The notes under the pieces: model-generated | Told to the model about the DNA's origin: nothing | Databases searched by the model: none | What the model saw: only the letters and a program-made list of their open reading frames with translations | Assembly (NCBI GenBank): GCA_028564705.1 | Contig: JAPXFQ010002688.1 | Span: forward strand, 558,001 to 622,000 | Length of the DNA stretch: 64,000 nt | Reading direction: 5' to 3' | Source: Apricaphanius iberus | Taxonomy: Eukaryota > Chordata > Actinopteri > Cyprinodontiformes > Aphaniidae | Made by a program: the position numbers and the translations under genes | In this document: positions 34,920 to 48,478 of the stretch, piece after piece | Layout: the number at the start of each line of letters is the position of its first letter | Position numbering within the stretch: position 1 is the stretch's first letter

Positions 34920-37900
34920 CTAGGGGCTCGCCCTCTTCGCGCTGACCAGGTAACCCTTGGATTTGATGATCCCACGGCTCTTGACAATAATGGAGTAGCG
35001 GAGGACCCACTCGAGCCTCCAGTCAGCGGTGCTCAGGCCAGATGCTCCTTCCTGCATCGCCTCCTGGAATGTGGCTGCCGACATCAGCTCTAGGGAAGGA
35101 AAAAAAATAATATTTTGAAAATTAATTTAAAAGTAACTTGAAAAGCAATCAGAGAGGGCATACCTCCGCCAAGGCGGCTCAGTCCAAACCCTAACCTCCC
35201 TCTAGACTGTTCCAGCTCACATTGCAGACATTTCCTGAAAATGTTATCAATATCCACCAGTAACTGAGTTATGTTGCAAACTAGCAGACAAACCAACCCA
35301 GGTGAAAACATTACTTCCTTGGCAGAGGTAAATAAACACATTTAAAAAAAAAAAACTTTAACGAATTATAAGGTTAGTTTGTTCGCAATGAATTACAGAT
35401 ATAAATTATTGAGCTTATTAAAATTGGGTAAGGATTTTTGTGAGAAGGAAGTGACATGATTTTAACCCCTTATGATTCCGGGTCATTTTGGCTAAATCAC
35501 ATGTAATGTGACATCTCAAAATAAGAAGTATTGCTGTTTTTGAAACCTCTGCAGTATAAATACATGTTTGGGCTCTTTGTAAAGTTAACACCCTCTAGTT
35601 TTACACAGAGCAGTCAGAATCACTGTAAGTATGACTGGTAAAAAGTTATGCACTTTATACCTCACAGAAAAAAAAAATGTATCCTCACCTCAATTTTTTG
35701 TGAAAATATAAGTGCAGATAGCTACAATGGGTAGTTGGGAACTGAAACACACTATGTGGCAACAGAATAACTTGTTGACTACTCAAATTTCAAATTTGAA
35801 AAGTATATCTGTAAAAATAATTTCTTTACATTTTTTGGGGGGTATGTCCAGGTGCTTTAGAGGCTCCTATGGTTTATCCAAACCTATCCAAATTGGAAAC
35901 ATTTGGGAACTTATTGGAAAAGTGCAATGACTTTTGACTGTTTCAACCCATATGCTGCAGTGTATACAAGTCTAACTCTTATCTACTTTAGTTTTTATTA
36001 ATATTTTATATTTACATTTATTTTATATTTATAGCCTAATTTTAAATTTTTATCTAAATTATCAGAATATCTAAATTTTTTATCAACTTTTTGTCCATTT
36101 TTCATCTAAATTATATAAATATTATTATTATCTTAATTTTTTCTAAAATTACTATATGGACAGAATGGGACCAAACTTTCTAGGAATTATAGATGTTAGA
36201 CATGCAGGAGCCCGTCACAGGTAGGAAAAATAAACACTTGACGTTTTTGCTTTTCTGTAAAAAAATGCTTTAGAGTCAGTGTTGTGGTTGTTTTGTGTCA
36301 AAATAGTTTATATCATTGGAAAAACGAGGCTCTGAGCTTTGATTTGATTAATAGGTTGTTGGGGTGAATGATGTAGCGGAATGCATGCATGGCTGTATTG
36401 CTGTGGAAACATACTTATGTTCCAACTTATGTTCCAGGACCGGCACGTAGGAGTCATATCCAACCAGAATGACTTCACTTTGCGTCGTGGATTCTCTTCA
36501 TTTTATTTTTTTTAAAAACATGAAACAGCTGAGTTAAAACAAATGACATTCAATCTACTGTGGTTCTCTAATTTTTAAATGAAACATTGTATTGTAATAA
36601 CTCTTCTTGTAAAGTGCCTTGAGATGACATCTGTTGTGAAACGGCGCTATATAAATAAACTGAATTGAATATGGTTTTATGTTATGTTATATTACTATTC
36701 TTATTTAAATTTTTACAATATCTTTTTCTCCCAACAAGAGTTCTATATTTAAAAAAATAACGTTTTAACTGATTCAAATGACGTTTTGCCTTAAAAAAAG
36801 GGAGTGAGTTAACATAGAAAAATACCTCTAAACAGCCACAGCCTGGTAATTCTGACAACATTATTTACAGATATACCCCCTGTTGTAATTAAGGTGGCCC
36901 ATCTAGTTTTCAAATTATGCCTTGTAAGCATTTCAAGACTCTGGTCAATCATATTTTTATATTAAAGTTTTTCTAAGTTGCCTTTGTGCTTTTTCTCACA
37001 TTTGTATCTGCACAACAGCTAGATCTTGAACTGCAAAACCTAGTTTCTAACCAGAAAAAGCAAGTCACTTGGTCAAAATGGACAGTGTGCTCTTCAAGTC
37101 GATACATTATACAACATAATGTATCAAATCAACAGATTTTGAAAAATAGATAAACATTTCTGTATGTAATGCCTGAAGCAATGAAATCAGGACTATGAGT
37201 TTTTACAGGAGAATGACTTCAGTATTTATAAGTATAGATCATTTTAACGTACAAGACATAAACTTATGTTATAAAATAGAAAATTTAATGGAAGCAACTG
37301 ATGGCAGTTCAAATGGCTTACCAATTTGATATGATAAGCAGAAAAGGACTAAATGTTGTGGGAGTTGAAAAAACAGAATTTTAATTCTGATCAAAAATGC
37401 ACCACAGCTAAACCAGGTTTCACCTTTAGGGTCGTTGTGTGTGAGCAGCTGGATGTCGAACTCTTTGGCGAAGGCTGTCAGATCAGGCGGCATCACACAG
37501 CAGGAGGCCAGGTTCACCTGATTACTGCTGGGCTTCACCTGCTCCAAGACAGGAAATGTGGTTTCATTCATACAGCGCAGGATTGCTAAATGTTTGTTTG
37601 GACCCAGAAAACCGCAACTTTGAGACTCAAGTTAGAAAAGTTCACACTTTTTTTCTCTCCTTTTGTATTGACATATACAACATTTACAACTGAAAGTTGA
37701 CAAACAAGATCAGATACTTCTTATACGGTCAAGGTTTAAATATGTAAGCCACAAAAATCTTGTTAAATTAGACTAGTATAAAGAGATAACACTAAAGGAA
37801 TAACACTTCCAAAGAGAAAAAAATGCATGTTGTACTAACTAGTTTGCGCTTAAAACACAATAGGATGGCATTTCTTGTTCATTAATTTGAACAATCTCTG

Positions 37901-40900
37901 TAAACCCTAAAGTGTGATCATGCGAGTATTTGGATGCATCGATGAGCTCAGCGTGAAATATTCACAGCCCAACGACAATACCAAGGCTAGTGTATGAATG
38001 TTCCTACACTTACCCTACAGCAACACCTAGAGGCTATTATGGGAAAATGTTGATGTGAAAATGATTGCTGCACACGTCCAAGTCATCATGAAATAGACAT
38101 TTAGTAGGATGTTTGGAATTGCATGGCTGCATATGCACAGTGGTGCAGATAATACTATATAATATTAAAATTTTTTTTTTTTTTTTAATTATTAGTGCTG
38201 TCATCACAGGGAAAGGCAAATGCAACAAAGAAAGGGTATATCTTTCTGGCCTACGTTAAGGACTGGTTCATTATTCCAGTGTACGTTCTGAGCTTCAACT
38301 GGTCCTACAGAGCGGTACAGCGAGGAGCCGTTTGCCATCTGTATCCACACACCTGCTGGACCACACTGCAGGTGTGTGGATAGACCTTCGGAGGGGGCTG
38401 ACCGACCAATCAGGACCATGCCAGTCGACTATGAGCTGAATCAGACAAGCAGTTTATCAGATACCCAAATCATGCAGCTGAACAAGCCAGAGCCAGACAA
38501 TGGCCGCTGGCTGCTCTGCTTTTTGACAGCATGCCATGGAGGCCGCCATTGCTCCTCCCTTGCTGTAGTACCTCCATTTGGCCGCTAGGCCCCCATTGAA
38601 AAGCATTGGACTTTAGACACGTTAAAAACAACTTTAATGCCTACCATTGTTTTAAACTTTCTATGGCTACATATTCTTCCTGAGATAACGCTGGGCTCAT
38701 AAAAAGTCTGGGCACCAGGCTGGTTTTCGTAAGATAATTTTTTGAAATCTTGCATAATTAATGAGGGGGCCAAGCCAAGTTTAGCATCAGAGCTAACGAC
38801 ACGAGAGCAGAATGGGCGTGATTACGACCGAACTACACGCCCATACACGCCCCGCGAGGGCAGTCTACAGTGAAGATCCCGCCCCTATGTCCTTTTACGG
38901 AACATGCTTCGTCAGAGCTGGGGAGGAGGAGTCTGTGAATCCGCCATGAATTCCCCCATGAAAGTGTGTCATTCTGGTAAACGGGGAGGAGTGAGGAGGC
39001 GCTGTCTGTTCTTTTTTACAGTCTATGGAGCCAGATCACCTGATGCAGTTTGAGGTTTCAGCTGCACACATTTTGCTAAAGGCATCTTCACACAATGTTT
39101 ATGTGGAGTGTTATTTAAACTGCTGACTTTGTTGTTTCTAAGCATTTTTCTCTCCATAGAAGCTATACCTGGTCTGGGGCTGTGATTCCTTGTTGGAGGG
39201 GGGCAACTGGGATGATGCTCCCAGGACCGAAAGTCCTCTGTGTCAGGTTATCAACTTTTTACACTCTTTAATATAGGAAGTACTTATACATCCGTTCCTT
39301 TTATACCTTCTGTGTTTCTGCTCTGGTTTATCGTGGCAGATGACCGCTCGTACTGAGCCAGGTTTTGCTGGAGGTTTCTGCCTGTTCCAAGGGAAGTTTT
39401 TCCTCTCCACAGTCACTACATGCTTGCTCGGTATGGGACATTACTGAGGGAATGCTGTGGTTGGAAGTCTGCATCAAGGGGACAGTGGCTTCCTGGCGGG
39501 TAAGATCATCCCAATACTATTCTTCCTGATGTGCATCAAGCCTACACTATCCCACTATGCACAATGGGTCATATTCTTGTCTTTATGGCATAATTACTTG
39601 ACAATTCTTAAATCTTTTTTTTTCTAGTTAAACTAGAATCTTAAAGAGATACCTTCAACAAGTCCCTCTGTGTTTGTTGTTGTTTTGTGAATAACCCCGG
39701 CTTTCAACTGGATGGATAAAATCATTTTACTTGAGAGTTCAACAGCATGGCACTTCCCACTGGGAGCGTTTCACATTGGCTGTGAAAGCATTACATGCAG
39801 CTGGTCCTGGGAGATCAAGGAATCGTAGAATTGCAATTGTTTAACTTACAGGGTAGTATGAAGGGAAAAAAATACTCTATGTTAATAAGTATCATAAACT
39901 CACATCCTTTATCATATTATCCTTGTAAAAAATTATCACCGTTATCATAAACTGGGTGATTCTCCACTTCAGAGAAAATTCTCGCTGTCCATAATACAAA
40001 CCAACATGTTAGACACACAGACTGACTGACTTCAACGCTCGTGTCACAGGAAATAAAGTTCGGATTTTCACAGTTAAGCTTTCAGAAATCTTCACAAGTC
40101 TCATTTAAAAATCTTCCAGATGCTTTACACTGCTCTCATGTCTGATTTCCAGTCTAGCCTGAACTAAACTGCAGAGTTTGCATGTTTTTTTTTTTTAATT
40201 TAATGCTGTGACAGCGCCGCGCCCGGCAGAAACTGGGGGTTAAACTCAAAGTTCGACATGCTGCAGCCCCACTCTGTTCCTCGCGTACTTCTCCATTCGT
40301 TCACTGCAACAGTATGTGATCCATGGATGTCTGATTTTGCACATAAAGCATAAAGAAATGCTGAGTCTGTGTTTTCACACACCTCATTAAAGAGTGTCTT
40401 CAACTGGCATTGTAAAAAGTTCCCCTTCTTCCTAAGAGAAGACGTGAGGTTTGACCGTACAGTATGAAGAATCACACGTGCAGAACTGATTTTCATGTAT
40501 TTGAAAATGCAAAAAGAGTGCATGACTTTTTATTCTGCATGCCTCTGTTGCTCTGTGACGGACTGGTGAGCTGGAGACTGCAGACAAGTCATAACCTCAG
40601 CGACCCTGCATGATAAGGCGGGCGGACGGATGTGTATTCCCTAATGACGGTTCAATTCCACGTTGATTGGGATGTAATGTGCTTGCATTCATTAATTTCA
40701 AAAGATTCCTAATGGTTTTCTTTTGTGAAAGCACAGTTTTCTGGATTAAAACATACACCATGTTTTTATGTCTACCACACCACCCAATAGATGAAGAAAC
40801 CTTATTTTAATTTAGACATTTATTATCTAAACAATGGCACAGAAGATAAAAACTGGAAATACAAAAATTCTTTATACGCTTTGTTTTAATACATATACAT

Positions 40901-43900
40901 TAGAGGAAAATATATTGAAAAAAAAAAAACCATAACCTTTCAAGACTAAACAGATACCAGTCATTGGCAGTGTTGGGCATCTTACATTAAAAAAGTAATT
41001 AGTTATAGTTACAAATTACTTTTTCCAAAAAGTAATTGAGTTAGTAACTTAGTTAGAACACTGTAAAGTATTTAGTTACTCAGCAAAGTAACTGTGGTGT
41101 TATTTTTATTTTTCAATGACGCAGTTACGTTTTATAATATATATTTGTTTGTATGTATAACGTCGAATATTTTTCATACTGAATGACCAATAAAAAAATA
41201 AAAAAAACATACAGTATTTTAGAACATTTGGTATTTGAATTTGACCCAATGAGATGAGCTATATGCAGAAAAAAATATATACAATAAGTAAATATTGGTC
41301 ATACATAATCACTATTCATTTAAGTGCAAAACTGAGGCATACAAATTTTAGTAAAAAGAAAAAGAAAAATGTGTCTATGAGTTTTTCAAATCTATGCATC
41401 TGTAATATTGCACATTAAATAGAGCACTATGTAACTGGCTGTAGTAAGACATTTAAAGACTGATTTGTTGTCACATGAATTGGAAGCTAATGAATAAAAA
41501 TCACATTTTACAGTAACATCAATAAGAAATATTACATGTTTGTTTTTTTAAATCATTGCATTTGTTTGATAGTTAATCTCACATGTATTTTCTGGGATGC
41601 ATGGGGATTTATCGAAAACCTAACCTTAATAAAAACCACTGCCTTCAGATGCGAGCCTTTGGAGGCGATGTATCCACTATCCGCACAGTTCTGGAGCGGA
41701 AGGCTGCAGAGTGCGCAGCGACACGGAGCGCAGGCAGTATAAATTAGGGGTGAAACGTTGGAGCCGGACTCTGCTTTAAGGAAACTAATGTCCATCCAAC
41801 TTAACACCAACTTCCTTGCGGTATTTACAGCATACAATGTGACAGTGACAGGACTCCCGGTGTCCGCTCACCACCGACATCTTATCTCTCTCCCTGCAGC
41901 TGAAAGTGTGTCTGTCAGGAAGCCTGACACCGCTGCGCTTTATTCAACATTGTAACGCCCCACTTTACATCCCCAGTAACGATAACTTTATAATGGTGGG
42001 AAAAGTAATTAATTAGTTTAGTCCGTTGGCTAAAAAAAAGAGCGCAGTTAGTAACGCCATTATACTTAAACGCCGTTACTCCCAACACTGGTTATTAGTC
42101 ATCATTTGCTTAGGTTTTGGAATTTTAAATAATTCTGATGTCGTCTCAATTTGATATAATTTCTATCATTATGGTTTATTTCTACTTCAGTGTAGAAACA
42201 ACAGATTCTCAGCTACCTGGGCCCAGTTGTAGAGCTGCTCCAGCAAATCTTTGTCCAGATCAGACGTGCCAATGGCTGCAATCTTCTGCTTCCTGACTAG
42301 CGCCTCCAGCTCCTCCCAAACCGGCTGGAGGCTAGCCAGAGTCAACCCATCAACCTCCACAGGCCCAGGGGGCGCTATGATGACAGAGTCAAGCTGGGAC
42401 ACTGCCAACGTCTGGCAAGCTGGAGGTGAGGGGAAACAAAACACAATTTTGATTAAAATCAGGAGTTGAGGCATTGTAAAAAGGGTATGGTGGATTTTGT
42501 TGAAGCGATTTAAAGCTCACCCATCTCCACAGCATCTCTGATAGCCGACTGGCCCGACTCACAGAGGAAGAGCTTTGCTGTAGAAAAGAAAAATCCGTCA
42601 GCATGTTGACCTCTATTACCAAAGTTAGTTTAATCTGATGGAGTCAAGTTTGTGACACATATACTTTTAGTTTTTATGTGGATATATTAGTGAATTTAGA
42701 AAATGATGCTTCATGCATGAAGGAAGATACTTTTATTAACTTGTCAGTAACTGTCCTGATTTCATTCAGTATTTGGCAAATGGGTGTAAAACTGGAAACC
42801 ATTTGGATAAAGTCATTAGTGAAAATAAATTAATCTGGATGGATACACTCATCTAAAACAGTTCTATTACTCAAACACCTTCTGAGGTGAACAAAAACTA
42901 AAATAAGGAACGCAGCACCGACCTGAAACCTTCACTTCGTCTCTTTCTTCAGGGGTTATAGCATCTGTTGCCTCTGGAACGCAGCAGTCCAGTGTGTGTG
43001 GTAAATCCTATTTCACAGAAAATATCTTATACGACTGTATTTAAAACTGTAACAAAAGGTTTGTCATTCAAATATTGTTAAAAAACAAAAACATGGCATA
43101 AAAATATTTTATGGAAAGGAAAATCGTCTATCCAATTAACCTGAAGACAAAAGCCCTAATTAATTCCACAAACAGGAACACCAGACTTTAAAACAAAGTA
43201 GTCTAAATATTGGTAAATATTAGTTATCCCATTTCATTTAAATGTTAACCGCAAAAAAAAAAGAAATACTTTCACTATAGTGATGTGAAAGGTGAATTAA
43301 AAATGTGGTTCCATTTTTTTTCCCTCTCTCTTTTGTTCTGTAATGGACAATGTTTTTGTCCCAAAGGACAATGTGTAATATGGGTATCAAATCACATTAA
43401 AAGCTCAGCTAGAAAAGCGGGTGTTTTACCGTTGTGCATTGTGCCAGATGGTTCTTTTTCCTACTCTTTATTAATGTGTCCCGTCTGGCACTCAGAATAT
43501 TCAGTTTTTAACGAATGTTCACATATGTTCATGTCTGCCAAAACAGTACCTCCATTAACTCTGGCCACACAAGGGTCAGATGTGATTTGCACATCAGTGA
43601 GCTGAGAGACATTTTATTGTTTTCGGTTTGATATTAAACCATTATTTTCTTCATTTCAAACAGGACCCTCTCCACACTCCTGACTGCATTTACTGACTCT
43701 GTTACGTTCTCACGGGCAGACTTCTTTTTTTATTGGTTCCCCCTTTGCTGACTGAACCAAACTGCTAAATATTCAGGACAAATTTAACTGATTCAATTTG
43801 TTCAGAAAAGTTATGTATTTCACATTATTTTCAGAAGAACACAATGACTAATGCATGTGTCAGAGAATGGGGTGTTACTGAGTATGGTTAACTGAAGGAA

Positions 43901-46900
43901 GCACCTGGGTATGCATATGTGGGATTTATCAACAGATTATTGCAGAGGAACATGCGTATGACTGGTCACCGCATATTTAATGAATATGGATTTTGACTGC
44001 TCATATGAACATTCTAAATTTCACTTGTAGGATAGAATATAGCAGTTTCTACAAATGTTTGATGAACGAGCACCTAGGTCTTTGCTCTGGTACGAAAACA
44101 AGGCAGCCGAGCTGAAATTTGCCAAAGAGTATGTAGACAGAGGATTCCTCATTGCACACCTATAAAAGTTAGACCGATGCAGTTTCTTTTTGATTGTAGA
44201 GCCATAAACCTTCACATTAACATTTGGAAAAAGCCGGCTTACAAGGTACAGGAATGACATTTTAAGGTTTTTGGAGATTCCTTTCAACATTCTGTAGCCT
44301 GTTCTTGGGGTGACCTGGGCATGCTAGCAGCCATTTTCAATGTTTCCATTTGAAATGCCTTATTTCGAGTCTTGTGAATTCTTAAAAAAATTGTGCTATA
44401 TATATAAAATTGCCTTGCCTTAAAACACATTACATGACTCAAACAACAACAATTGTTTTTTTATGAAGGATTTAGAAAGGTCTTTGGATTTTGATGTTCT
44501 CTGTCACTTCAACAGTCAGGAATGAGCCAAGCTAAAATGTCCAAGGTTGGAGACAGGCCAAACATTTCTCCAACAGCCAACCCTGATGTGATCCACCTGT
44601 TTGATTTCAGCTGTTTAGGTAGAAATTAATGTGGGGTGCCGCAAATTGTTTTCGGAAATGTTTTCAGAGGTCTTTTCTACAATTTTACTGGTTTAATTAT
44701 AATACCTAGATGTGCAATATTGGTAAAATTGATATCAAAATTCAATATCTTAAGTCATTTAAAAAGCTGTTATTGAGTCAATGTCAACGATACATCGAAC
44801 ATTTTTTAAAGAAAACTTCAACTGTATATTATCAAAAGCAAGATGGAAAAAAGTTGTCAAAATGCAATTTTAATACTTTTTTATCCATTTACTACAGCAA
44901 CAATAAAAAATAAAAACCAAGCAGTCTTTCTGGTAATGCTTTTATCATAACAAAAAGGTTATTTTGCGTGAGAACACACAGACATGCAGGCGGAAACCCT
45001 GATTAAAAATAACAGCAGAACCACCATTGCTCTTTTGGCTACCTAAAGAAAGCTCTGCTTAGTTAAACTTGCTTTATACTATAACCCTTGGAAGACAGCG
45101 GCACTGCTGTCAGAGAAGAGTAATAATGTGAAAATATAGAGTAATAACAAAAAAATAGACACATAAATGTGCAATGACAGATTCAGACGCCACATGTTCA
45201 ATAGAAAGCAGAGCATGAGTATGAAAAGGGCCTCGGATTGGAAACTTGTAGATAAATTACAAGGATTTCTGAAGCCCAAGTCTTAGCTTTTGCGACACAT
45301 TTTGCACACATGTCGCTAGGTACCGAGCGATAAACAGAGGAGTGAAACCTGAACCCATGGCTAATCCACATATGTCCCATTTTCAGCTTCACCATGCAGG
45401 AAAAGTTTTGCATGAGCTTTTTGAGGGTAGAAGACCTCTCACATCAGCTATCCCAACCTCCCCATGTCTCACTGAGTCTGGTGGGTGTGATGATAAAAGC
45501 TGAGGCAGATTAGCTGAGATCAGCAAAACATAGAGGGCAGAAGCAGGTTCAGTATGGCTCATTTGCTGTAGCCTAATTCATTCGACTTCAGTCTTTTAAG
45601 AAGATATTTGTTCAACAGAGTCACTATAAAGTATAAGTTGCATCATTGCATGGGGAATCTCCAAACCTCCTTTGATTAAGGATTTACCTCACCTCACCAG
45701 CAGACAGATGCAAGCTGGGAATGGCCTCTTTGGCAGGCAGCGCTGCATGAACATCGACTGTGACAGCCTCTGTTCAGAATTACAGCCTTCCTTTTGATGC
45801 TCATCACTGCTGTTATTTTTACTTTAACAAACACTGCTATCCAAATAGCCGAGGGCGTGGCGGCACGTCGTTCACATGCCGTTCATGTGACCCATACAAC
45901 ACTGTCAATGCAAATAGATAAAAAAAAAGAAAAGAAAAAGCTTTCTACTCACTGCGTTTGTAGGTTTAGCAGTCGACAACCAGTCACTCAGTGTTGCTTG
46001 GATGCAGTCCCGGAGCTAAAGAAATTAAACAGTTAAGAGTCTAAATAACACACAGAAAAACAATGGAAATCAATTCACAGAGGGAAAACATATGGTCAAG
46101 CGAGTCCAAGACAAATGCATCGGGCATCACTCTGTGTCGCACAAATTAAATAAGAAGAGCGAAACAGCAATGGTAATAGCGATCAAAATACTGGCAATGA
46201 TCACTCTGTTTTAATTAAATGACTACATATTTATAAAGCGACAAAACAAAACTCTAGTTCCAGCATAATAAACTAACTTAGTGTCTCTACATTATACTTT
46301 TTTGGAACGGGCAAAATAAATAAAAAGTGCTGTGTCACTATTTTGAACACTGTGTCCAACCTTTGGCCTTGATAAGAGTTATTATAAACCCAAAGACCAA
46401 GTTGTCCCGGAGGTATGGCAGGAAGAATACTTGGGAGAACAAACTTCAAACAACGATTAACACAATGAATGGAGCTGGAGAAACTTCAACCAAGCCCTCT
46501 TGTTAAACGGACACCACGTTAAAACTGTCAACAACATATTTGACTGATTATCTAAGAGAATTTGGACATCATAAACAAATCAGTAGCACAGGTTAAATAT
46601 TACATCATCATATAATTAAATTGGCAGACTGCTGCATCCTAGGTGAGCGAAGGAGCGTTTTTGCAGGTCCTTCCCCTCCGCAGCTGTTAGACTTTAGAAT
46701 CAAAACTGCCTCCAACAAACTAAATAATGTTTACATACCTGCTGTAATGTGCACTGTCTGAATTATTTAATTAAACCTCTGCAGCTACTATTTGCACATC
46801 TGTTTTGATCAGTTTTTAATAGCATAAATGTCTTGTAAATGATACTATTATCATTCTACTTTTTATTGCACAACTACACATGCACCTTCTGTAAATATTC

Positions 46901-48478
46901 CATGTTTTTAATCTGAGTATTCCACTTTTTTTTAATAACTGCACAGTACTGTTTAATACCAAAATGTCATGTCAATGATAATGGCCTAAATGGCCTAACA
47001 AGGACTACCGTACAGCAAACGATCATTCAAAGAAGCTGAACTTTTCATACAGCGCTTTATCAGGACACTGAAAGATTGAAAGGAACGGAAAAAATAATAA
47101 TAAACGTGCACAAGCGTCCAGGCAAGCCGCAGCCTTGAGAGATTCACAAGGCATACTGCGGGTGGGTTTACAGCATGAAAAGTCGTTACTCACAGATGTA
47201 TTCAGGATATGGGCTGTATGGGCTTGTGTGAAGCTACTCCTGAATGAGAAGGTGTGGTACCCAGGTTAGGGAGGATTAAGGATGACACTGTTGTTCAGTG
47301 GTCTAACATTCTCCCTTCAGATGAAAGGATATTTTGCACTTTATATAAAACAGTAACTGTCTCAACAATGCAGCTGCAGAGGCAAGTCTTATCAGTAATC
47401 CTGTAAAAGTTGAGCATCAGTCTCTGTGGGAGCTGTGTCTTGTTCACTAGGTTTAAAGTGAGGCTTCAACTATAATTATTTCAATAAGTTTGGGGGATTT
47501 TTTTTATCCTGGTAAAACTAGTAATGTTCTTTGCCTTAGAGGTCGTAAGGACCAAACTACACCATTTGCTTCACACCACTCAATTATATACTGTACTTTG
47601 TGTCTGTAGTTTCCATGCTGTCATGTGTGATTAGGCTTACTGATGTATCTGCTAATAGTATGATTAGTTTTATTGTTCTTTGATTAATACAAAGTTGAAC
47701 ACACAGCCCTGAGGAATTCCTGTATTTACACTGAGTAGAAAGGACCTGCTTGACCATTTCAGTGGGGGGAAGGTGATATAATATTTAGGAACTTATGTAT
47801 TACTTTGCTGAATTGAGCAATCTTAGGGTATATTTATTAGAATTTATTCCAGACCCAAGTCCATAAAAATAACAGAAAACAACCAACATAGTAACAAAGG
47901 AGAATATCAAAAATAAAAATATTATGTGATATTTTGATCCTTTATGTCCTGAACTCCAGACTTCACTATTCATATTAGACATTACATAATTTCACGATTT
48001 CTTGCTTTTGACGCACTTTTAAAACATCTGAGTAAGAGAACCAATTAGTTTTTACGGGTGAAATAAGTCAACCGTTTCTTTGTTGCTCTACATCCAATGT
48101 GTCCATGGCAATCATTGACAAGTTGTTGCAGTCTGTAAACTATTCACTTCAATCCGAACCATAACGATTATCATAACATGTTTCAATCATAACCAGAAAC
48201 TGCAGGGGTCTACTGAAACAGCAACATATACAAATAAATAGTAATGTTAAAGTGCAGGTTAAATATTTAGAAGCCTAGATGGACTTGGAAGCTAAGCTAA
48301 CAGGCTAACTGGTGACTTAGCAGCTCTCTGTATCTCCTCCCCTTACCTCCTCGGTGGGAGAGCCTGGACACTTCTTCTTCATTCGGCTACGGTTCACTAA
48401 ATTCCCGGTGTGGAGTCGGAGGGTCTTGCCGTGGTTCAGCAGCCTCTTCCCCTCTGCGTTGCTGTTTTGAGAATCCAT
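34920..48478 (-). CDS. gclm: Glutamate-cysteine ligase regulatory (modifier) subunit (gclm)
   Basis: Exons in transcript order: 48478-48347, 46015-45953, 43007-42923, 42577-42521, 42419-42217, 37538-37424, 35089-34920. They total 825 bases and 274 residues, the same length as human GCLM, with all phases consistent. The cytosolic protein binds the catalytic subunit GCLC and raises its substrate affinity and feedback tolerance in the first step of glutathione synthesis. It has an aldo-keto-reductase-like fold without known catalysis. It starts MDSQNSNAEGKRLL; LHTGNLVNRSRMKKKCPGSP and LRDCIQATLSDWL follow. Exon 5 gives SQLDSVIIAPP and AAIGTSDLDKDLLEQLYNWA; exon 6 gives NQVNLASCCVMPPDLTAFAK and DIQLLTHNDPK; exon 7 gives WVLRYSIIVKSRGIIKSKGY. 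The dnttip2 neighbour on the same strand matches the human order. GCLM is typically NRF2-induced, but I saw no clean TGACnnnGC element in the 300 bases upstream. Confidence 0.97.
35090..37423 (-). other. gclm intron 6
   Basis: AT-rich intron with a family-A repeat tail at about 36610-36669 (aagtgccttgagatgacatc, then ggcgctatataaataaac). Nothing else was recognised. Confidence 0.55.
38190..39035. mobile_element. Probable non-autonomous DNA transposon, boundaries uncertain
   Basis: Unlike its surroundings this block is GC-richer and carries phrases common in fish dispersed elements, such as 'gaggccgccattgctcc', 'aggcccccattgaaaagcattgg', 'cgaactacacgcccatacacgccc' and 'tttacagtctatggagcc'. 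Internal complementary segments occur (cctgcaggtgtgtgga around 38348-38384). No transposase and no clear terminal repeats were found. Confidence 0.4.
39185..39450 (+). repeat. Family-A repeat, uninterrupted 5' part
   Basis: 'ttgttggaggggggc..ctgggatgatgctcccaggac..gtcctctgtgtc..gttatcaactttttac' and 'ggaggtttctgcctgttcc..tttttcctctccacagtcactacatgcttgctcggtatggg' (in pieces) align with 8270-8356 and 9175-9245. It is the empty-site counterpart of the copy split at 8353. Confidence 0.6.
40968..42090. mobile_element. Non-autonomous hAT element with imperfect 8-bp target duplication
   Basis: The ends are CAGTGTTGGG and inverted CAGTGTTGGG, followed on both sides by the 'AAGTAATTAGTTA'/'TAACGGCG..GTTACTAACTG' subterminal blocks typical of a very common fish hAT family. 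Flanking octamers GTCATTGG (40960-40967) and GTTATTAG (42091-42098) agree at 6 of 8 positions, as expected for a hAT target duplication. It is 1123 bp, with no transposase; a 65-codon frame inside (41758-41955) is not recognised. Confidence 0.8.
43008..45952 (-). other. gclm intron 2
   Basis: AT-rich sequence with a LINE-type tail fragment at about 44390-44422 (gtgctatatatataaaattgccttgcc). Other open frames look random. Confidence 0.5.
46016..48346 (-). other. gclm intron 1 with a LINE 3' relic
   Basis: The stretch 46620-46960 ('ggcagactgctgcatcctaggtg..gcaggtccttcccctccgcagctgttagac..acctgctgt', in pieces) matches the 3' part of an abundant fish non-LTR retrotransposon. Its usual terminal phrase, '..gaatttccccttgtgggac', occurs separately at about 18590. 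Nothing else was recognised. Confidence 0.5.

Larger units (their letters stand above)
37539..42216 (-). other. gclm intron 5 (4.7 kb) with several repeats
   Basis: Contains an element-like block at about 38190-39035, a family-A 5' segment (39185-39450) and a hAT element (40968-42090). No host exon was seen between the two gclm exons. Confidence 0.55.
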
